Positions 57,115-64,000 of a stretch of DNA of 64,000 nt are shown here, piece by piece. A program made the position numbers and the translations under genes. Where the stretch lies: assembly GCA_002104905.1 (NCBI GenBank), contig MCFE01000065.1, positions 124,001 to 188,000 of the forward strand. The letters run 5' to 3'. Origin of the DNA: Basidiobolus meristosporus CBS 931.73 (Eukaryota; Basidiobolomycota; Basidiobolomycetes; Basidiobolales; Basidiobolaceae). Under the pieces are notes generated by a model. The model worked only from the letters and a program-made list of their open reading frames with translations. It was not told the origin of the DNA and made no database searches. Within the stretch, counting starts at the first letter, position 1, and every line of letters starts with the position of its first letter.

Positions 57115-59054
57115 GTCCTAAGGCAGAAATCAGGTCACTCCGTACCGCACCTTGAATTTATAGTGATTTCTCATCGCTCAGAGGGAGAGAGGGAATGGTT
57201 GTGAGTGCAGCTCGGGGAAATGAGATAATTTCGTGCTTCATAAGTGTTGCTCCTCTTGATTGGTAATTCCAGCTCTGTGGAACAGGCGAAAATCTAGCAC
57301 TGCCGACAAACTCGCGTAAGCGTCCATTAGTCATTTACGCCATTGCCCTTAAAGCAAAACCACTCCATCTGAATAGCTCAGCACCGTGATTGAAGCTAAA
57401 TTAAGCTTAAAACGGAGAGGCAGCAACCTTTGGGGAGACAGGTGACACATACATGAAAGGCCCAAACAGTGGCGCTACCGCGGAGCTGGCACAGATCTCG
57501 AATTCCAGCTCTCCAATGGATGTTAAAACAGCACCAAAGATCACCTGCACGAAAAAGGTGATATTGAATTGATTCGAAATCACCTCAAACCAGAGCAATC
57601 AAAGATTATCTCGGGCTTTCGATCAATAAGGGAAGTGGGCCTTGAAGTACCTCTTTGCGAGCACCATCCTCAACTGGCACGATACGAGTATTCATCCCTT
57701 ATATGGCACCAGGTTTCTCCTCTGGATGATACATGATTCCGTGATCGACTGTCGCAGAGGCAGAGACAACCCACAATAATAGTGCATTTGTGCTCCAGAT
57801 GAAGATTTGCATAGAGAGGACAAGTAGATGGCATCGACATCAACAGATCTAGTCTCACCATTCATCATTGAAGGCTTTGGTGGGAGCGAGATTGGATTGG
57901 ACGGGATAAGATAGGATATACCATGCATCTCCATCTCTCGCGCAACCTCAGACTGGCTCCAGCAGATATCCCAGTGTACACATTTATGAGGTGGTGGCGT
58001 ATGCAGCGTGTGGCGTGTATATTTGATATTGCAATAGAGGCAGCCCGATCGTATCTATCTCTAGAACACTGACGCTTTCTGTTCAAAACTCACTTTCTCC
58101 TTGTGGCCGCCCCGATGCTATGGCTTTGCTCGGTCTGATTTATTCAACCTAAACTTGCAAGTAGAACCTCATTGACAAAGGAAGGATTTTCTTCGGGACT
58201 TGAATTACCATAATTCTATTGACGAGCAAGAAGCTGGATTCTCCAAACGGCAATATTGAATGCTGGATTGCATGCTATGTGAGTTTGTCATTGTGAACGC
58301 TTTGAACATGGAGGTTCTAAACTTGGATACCATGGCATTATCATCTGTGTAGACCAGATTCCTGGAAATCTTACCCATGATTTCCGCCAAGGAAATGTAC
58401 AATATTCTGGCTAAGGAGATATGGAGTGTTTCCAAATTCTCCAGGCGTCATGTCAATCAGGCAGTCACTCCCCGACAAGGAGAGTTCAAGGCCACAATGT
58501 AAATCCTACGAAATATGGCAACATTGACTCGCAGTGATCGATCCTTTCTATCCTTTAATACATAAACCATGGTGGTGATAATTGGCGTTATACAAATAAA
58601 TTTAACAAGATCACTTCAATTGTTATTCGTGCCAGCACTCTTGGCTCCCTTCGTTGCCACCACAAACATACTCCTCGGCCTTCACACTTGCCAAATCTAG
58701 GTCCATGTTCCTTCCTTCAACAGCGGTTTAGACCGGAGAACTAGACGATTCTTGATTGGCTCGAGATATCATGAAGGACCATGCATTAATTTTCTCATCG
58801 GGTAAGCAAATAATCCACCTCAATTTTTACGAAAAAAAAAAAAGTTTCCAGCATCGTTGGTTTTGTAGTTTATTATGTGAATGAATCGACTTCAGAAAAA
58901 GGAAGAGGCGAAATAGAATTCGAAAAAGGTCAAAGCTATTTAGAAAATATATCAACCTTCGCTCGCACTACCGTTCCATATTTACTGTATCAAAGCTATA
59001 GATTCTCTTGATCACCCTACCTCACCGCACCAACATTCCAATCCCACAATTATT
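57115..59054. other. Divergent intergenic region
   Basis: About 1.9 kb between the MFS gene and RRP12, with an A-tract near 58,831. Small minus-strand frames at 57.4-58.4 kb have no family resemblance. Confidence 0.5.
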
Positions 59055-62000
59055 ATGGAAGACATATTCTCCAAGGTTCGCACGCAAGTAAATTCCACTC
59101 TGAACAACCAAAAGCTTCCTGCCACAACTCTCTTGAGTGTTGAGAAGGAATTGAAGGAAAAAAGCATTGAGCTTTCTCCCGCTGCCTATTTCACAAGCTT
59201 GCTCAATTTGCTTGAAGATCAAAAGGACACTGAAGGAGACAACGAAAATAGAACTGCCATAATATACCTTCTGAGTATTGTGTTCCCTCAGTAAGTCATT
59301 TTTCGTGACAATGTTTGGTGTCTGATTTTAAGTTTATGTACTTTCAGCATCCCCCAGGATATCTTGAAAAAGGAATATTCCAGGGCATTGAAGACTTTAG
59401 TTAGTACGATTGAAGAACACAAAGAATCAGCTCCTATTGCGCGTGCCGTCATTGCTTGTTTGGAGAGCCTCCTGGCTGCTCAAGATAGTGCCGCCTGGAA
59501 AAAACTCCCTACCAAAAATACCTTTAATTCTTTGCTGCAATTGTGCTTAGACGGCCGACCAAAGGTTCGTAGAAGAGCCCACGAGGCCATCCATAAAATA
59601 ATCTCTAGCTCCCCCACAGCCAATTTCCAGCACCCAGCTGCTTTCTCTGTAGCAAAATTCTGTATCAAAGTTTTGAAAGAGTCCTCCCAATCGGAGCCCG
59701 GTTCCGCTCATCACATTCTTGCTCTCGTCAAGCCTATTATTTCTATATGGCCAGCAGAGGAGCTTGAGTCTTTGTGCGAAACTTTGTTCGAGCTTCCTAA
59801 ACTTGGTAACGACTATCTCACGGTCACGGTGCTTGAAGTGCTACAAAACCTTTTCAAGTGTAGCAGTGGTAACCTGGATGAAGAGAAAATCCGGTACTTC
59901 CTTGACGCCCTCATTCAGATGAAACCAAACAGCGGAGAGGTGCAGCAATCGACTGCTTGGTTGAAATGTATGACCTACGGATATGAAGCCTACGCTAAGT
60001 GCAATCAAGAGGAGTGCTCTGGCCAACTTGGAATGGTGTTTGCTATAGTCTTTGCTGACCTTGGATGCGATCAAAAGCCAGTTGCCGACGCTGCCGCTGA
60101 ATGCCTTTCTGGCCTTGTTGAGAACTGTTTGGTAGTGAATACCGAGAGCATGGATAAATCGAAGAATCTTCTGAAGAAAATCTCTGGATTATTGGAGACC
60201 GGATTGCGCGCTCGCTACCAATCTGCTTGGCCGGGTGTGCTTGCCATCTACAGAGCCTTTTTTAAGAAACTGGGTCGCAATGCTGTTCCTCTTCTCAGTC
60301 ATACGATCGAGTTGATCGCCGAGTTGACAAGTAGTGACAAGGAGTGTAAGAAAGTAGTCCATGAAACCTTAGGGACCATCGTAACCGCCATAGGCCCCCA
60401 GACCTTTTTGAAGATCCTTCCTTTGAGCCAGGAGAAATCCAAGGACAACCCGAAGCAATTCAACAGAGTGTGGTTACTTCCAATTCTTAAAGAGAGCATT
60501 ACCAATACAGAGTTGAGTTATTTCGTCAAGGAGCTCCTTCCCCTAACCGAGAGCCTAAAAAGCCCTACTCTAAAGGCAGCCACCAAAGGCAAACAAGGCG
60601 GTGACAAAAGTCAAAAGGCTGTTCAAGGGATCTGGGCACTATTGCCTGGATTCTGTCATCTTCCCTACGACCTCGTGAAGGCGTTTGATCAGGACTTCGC
60701 CGAGGTATTGGGAAATGTAATCTTTAGTGAGCCAGAGCTTCGACCCATTGTGTGTACCTCCTTAGGAACGCTGATCCAGAAGAACCTTGAATTCAGTACC
60801 TTGGAAACAAGCGACGAGGAGCTGCAAAAGCAATACCAGATGGATAAAAAAGATGCCGTTGCGAACATCCAGCATTTGGCTGGATTCTCCAGCAATTTCT
60901 TGGCAGTCTTCTTCAACGTTTTCAGTCAAACGCCCCCTGAATCACGCACATACCTTACGGAGATGATTCAACTATTCCTCAAAATTTCTAATGAAGGTGA
61001 TATTCATGAAACCTTCGAGAAGGTCCATCAGCTTCTGGCAGATGCCTTGAAGGAACATCATCCCGTTGACGATCTGGCTCCCTCCAAACTTCCCCCTATG
61101 GCTCACACAATGATGGATCTTGCAGTCATTATGGTTGAATTTCTGGACACCGCTTCCCTAGAGCGTCTCATGGAAACCGTCACTGCTTTGATCGCGCAAG
61201 AGGAGGACGGGGTGTTGCAAATGATGTCATACGATGCCATGAATCGCATGTACCAATGTGAGAATGGAAAGGGCGTCTTGACAAACAACATAGAAGAGTT
61301 GCAAACCAAGCTGTTGAGCACTACTCTCATTACCTCCCCGGTGGCAAAGGAGGAGCGTCTCAAGGCATTAGCGAATGTTACCCGAGTCCTACCGTCTAGC
61401 GATCTTAGTTTCATCCCTTCCATAGTCTCAGAGGCTATTGTCTGCACGAAGGAGGCCAAGGAAGGCTCACGCAATCTTGCCTATGACCTTCTAGTCGTAA
61501 TGGGAAATCGTATGAAAGAGGGCGGTGTTATTGTAACTAGCAAGATTGCTGAGATGGATGACGATGCTCAAAACGCCGAGGCAAGCATTGCCGAATACTT
61601 CACTATGGTTACTGCAGGTCTAGCAGGATCCACGCCCAACATGATTTCGGCAACCATCACATCCCTTTCCAGACTCTTGTTCGAATTCCAGTCAAGTCTT
61701 TCTCAACCCATCGTGGATGATCTTCTTAACACCATTCATATGTTCGTCATCTCGGCCAACCGAGAGTTGGTCAAGTCAGCACTAGGCTTCGTCAAAGTAG
61801 CCGTGCTTACGCTCGATTCCGAATATTTGAAACCACATCTTTCCGACATCGTAACCGGCATTCTCACTTGGTCCCACGATCACAAGAACCATTTCAAAGA
61901 CAAGGTTCGCCATATTTTCGAACGATTGATTCGTAAGTTCGGCTATGAGGAGATTGCCCGGGTTGTTCCTGAGGAACACATGGAATTGATTACCAACATC

Positions 62001-62525
62001 AAGAACAGAAAGGAGCGTGCTAGAAGAGGAAAAAACAAGGCTACTGACAACAGCGAGGACGAGGACGAAGACGATGATTCGGATAGTAGTGAGAGCGAGG
62101 GCTCTGGAGATGAATCAGACCAAGGAACTCATGGTAGGCCCAAGTCTCGAAAGCATAGCCGCGCAGACGAATCGGACGACGAATCAGAAACTGAAGGCCG
62201 TAAACCCGGCTTCAGAGGAAAACGGATGCATGATGGCAGAGGAAACAGAGGCAGTTTCAACGCCGGAAATCATAAGCGGGGCCGATTCAACCGTGAAAGT
62301 GAGGCTTCTGGCGAGAACCGTCATAGAGCAGGCGCTCGAGATCAGAACAGAAGGGCACGAGGTAGAGGCGGCTTTTCCGACAAAGGAAGTCAACGTTTCG
62401 CTAAAGGAAGTCGCCCCGCTGGTGGTGAAGATGACAGAAGGGGCGGTCGCAACTCACATTCAAGTGCTAGTAAACCACGAGGCAAGTTCAGTCATAGAGG
62501 ATCGTCAAGCAGAAGACGCAATTAG
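59055..62525 (+). CDS. RRP12: RRP12-like ribosome biogenesis/export factor
   Basis: Exons 59055-59290 and 59348-62525 (57-nt intron) give 1137 residues, near yeast Rrp12 (1228). The bulk is alpha-helical HEAT-type repeats, including NUC173-type central segments (LLPGFCHLPYDLVKAFDQDF.., SLGTLIQKNLE) and AVLTLDSEYLKPHLSDIV near the C-terminal end. From about residue 978 the tail turns strongly acidic (SEDEDEDDDSDSSESEG) and then Arg/Gly-rich, as in the family. Rrp12 binds pre-rRNA and karyopherins and promotes late 90S/40S maturation and nuclear export of both subunits. The start gives MEDIFSKVRTQV; the splice restores VFPQHIPQDILKKEY. A second overlapping frame at 62017-62535 is a by-product of the biased tail. 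Confidence 0.93.
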
Positions 62526-63044
62526 AGGTGCTTAATAGCAGTCAAGATCAAATTAGCGAAGTTATGAATATATTTGTTTTATTATAGGTTACTTAATTTC
62601 TATAAAATCTTCACAACAATGTTCTAGTTCTTGATGATTCTTTTGGCTACGATCAAACATCTGGCCACTTGCACACTCCCAATGTCATATTGGTGTGACT
62701 TGTGCTTGTCCCACTATTATACATAATGGTCTCCTATTTTGCTCCATAGTTGTTCATTTATATTTGGGAATACCTTGAAACTGAGCTTATTTCTTTTTCC
62801 TAAAGCTTTCATGCCTAATGTAAATTATTCCCTGAATACATATATAGTGTGGTGTATAAAAGGGCTAGTTGAGGGGCAGCCACATTTGATTATACCTTAT
62901 AAGTTGGATGTAGAAAAGCCCACAATATATCAATAATATTGAGAATGTGTGATGTGCTTCAACATTTAAAACTTAGGGTTAGGGGGGGGGAGACAGTCAC
63001 CAACAGGTGAAATCTTTATTTCAGTTGAAACAAAGAAGCCAGCA
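62526..63044. other. 3' flank of RRP12 and retroelement tail
   Basis: AT-rich to about 62,970, then the telomere-like/G-tract junction at 62973-62990 and a short untranslated part of the retroelement. Confidence 0.5.
62973..62990 (+). repeat. Telomere-like TTAGGGTTAGGG plus G tract
   Basis: Two exact TTAGGG units followed by six extra G. On the minus strand this is C-tract then CCCTAACCCTAA, directly at the 3' end of the retroelement. Confidence 0.6.
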
Positions 63045-64000
63045 CTACTGTTGTAGCTTTGATACAAGAGTGTGTAGCTGAGGGGAATTTGTAGGTAAGT
63101 TAATAAGAAGTGATGATAGTTCTTCAGTGCTCAAGACACTGTTCAGTGGGAAGGGGGGTAGCAAGAGAGGTAAGAATGACTTGTGAACAACATTAATGAG
63201 GGGAATGTGATAAGGATTGATATTCATCATAAAGGGAGTGTGCTGCTGCAGATATTGCTGCCAAAGGTCTGTCAAGTACTTCAGGTAGGCCAGCTTGGGT
63301 TTTTCTGACTGCAGAATATAATGAGCAAACTTCTTGACTTCAGGATCTCCAAGTATAGTGCTCCAGCAGGAGCCAGGTGTAGTGTGGTGTGTTCTCTTCC
63401 ATGCCTTAATCAGTGGGTTGTTGCAGTTGTGAAGTCTGAGATATAATCTGGTTCTGAGGTAGAGAATTCTGATCTTATAGGGCATAAACCCAAAAGCACC
63501 AAGAATAGCATGTCTGTAGGGGCATTCAGGTAAATGAGGCACCAAGGAGGTAATGCACCATACTGTAAACTTGTCAAGCTTAGTGCAGTCTCTAGAGGTA
63601 AGAGAGAGAAGTGGTAAGCCAAATTCCAGGACAGGGAAGACAAACTGCTTGAGTAGAAGGAGGCAGCTGGGAGCTGAAGTTGTAGGAGGAGTAACAGCCA
63701 GTAGCTTGTGGAGTGCCTGTCTTGCCAGGATAATTCTCTTCTTCAGATGTGCTCCAGAGTCTAGTCCAGTAGGAAGGAAAGGAAAGCCAAGATATGTAGC
63801 AGAAGCCTGAGCAGGTAGAGTGGAGTTCTCCAAGTTAATGTGAGAGCCCAAAGGTACTGTCTTTGCAATGGAAAGCTGGAGATTATTCTTCTGCAGATAC
63901 TGGTGGATGGTCTGGGAGTCTTGTTGCACATTGGAGGAGGATATTCTGATGTCATCAGCAAAGAGAGTAACCAGGCAGTCAGCTGAGAGTCTTGGGAAAT
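63045..64000 (-). mobile_element. Non-LTR (LINE) retrotransposon, C-terminal part of reverse transcriptase ORF
   Basis: The minus-strand frame is open from the right window edge to a stop at 63045, so the element is cut by the window. Near the edge it encodes LVTLFADDIRI, the F-A-D-D catalytic box of non-LTR reverse transcriptases. Next come a thumb-type region (LQLSIAKTVPLGSHI, ATYLGFPFLP with the GF motif) and a post-RT region (FVFPVLEFGLPLLSLTSRD.. VWCITSLVPHL). No endonuclease or RNase H domain falls inside the window; a 5' endonuclease may lie beyond it. The frame shows no internal stop here, so the copy may be young. The 3' untranslated part is about 55-70 nt. Confidence 0.85.

Noticed and set aside
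62017-62535. 172-codon frame overlapping the RRP12 tail
   Set aside because: Different frame in a low-complexity Asp/Glu and Arg/Gly-coding segment. The RRP12 frame explains the sequence.

Overview
The window is nuclear DNA of a fungus. Genes are single units on both strands and most are split by short GT-AG introns, usually 52-100 nt with many at 61-63 nt. The gene content is fungal: aspartate-semialdehyde dehydrogenase (HOM2), a SIP5-family RING-like protein, a LYC1-type acetyltransferase, a DHA1-type MFS transporter, RRP12 and ribosomal protein eL14. A SERCA-type Ca2+-ATPase, an Argonaute with a DEDD catalytic set and a mixture of animal-like domains (MPN, VHL-beta, ShKT, PSI-like) point to an early-diverging (non-Dikarya) lineage. 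This is inference; I cannot name the species.

Layout. 1-9 kb: HOM2 (+), an arrestin-domain protein with a PPxY motif (-), a small SAP30-like protein (+). 9-18 kb: an uncharacterised basic protein next to Argonaute (both +), then three minus-strand genes: an unknown Cys-rich protein, a cupin and SIP5. 20-25.5 kb: a GNAT acetyltransferase (-) and SERCA (+). 25.5-34.8 kb: a gene-poor stretch with an AT-rich segment carrying a dispersed inverted motif, a GC-richer block that looks bacterial in part, and one WBP2-like gene. 34.8-45.6 kb: a seven-exon degenerate MPN-domain protein (-), eL14 (-), a signal-peptide/TM protein built from two duplicated Cys-rich exon pairs (+), and a secreted HExxH peptidase fused to VHL-beta-like and ShKT-like domains (-). 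46.5-54.8 kb: three almost identical intronless catalase genes (-,-,+) with a ten-exon BtuF/TroA-like gene between the first two. 55-64 kb: MFS transporter (-), RRP12 (+), and the C-terminal part of a non-LTR retrotransposon (-) running off the right edge, with a telomere-like tail.

Functional themes. The catalase cluster gives high-dose peroxide detoxification: coding regions are strongly biased in codon use and promoters differ, while the coding sequences are homogenised. RRP12 and eL14 serve ribosome production, and SIP5 and the arrestin touch Snf1/ubiquitin-linked trafficking. Argonaute indicates an RNA-silencing pathway.

Gene structures were derived by eye from splice signals and reading-frame continuity. 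For every spliced gene reported with confidence the joined exons give one open frame. No tRNA, rRNA or CRISPR array was recognised by eye.
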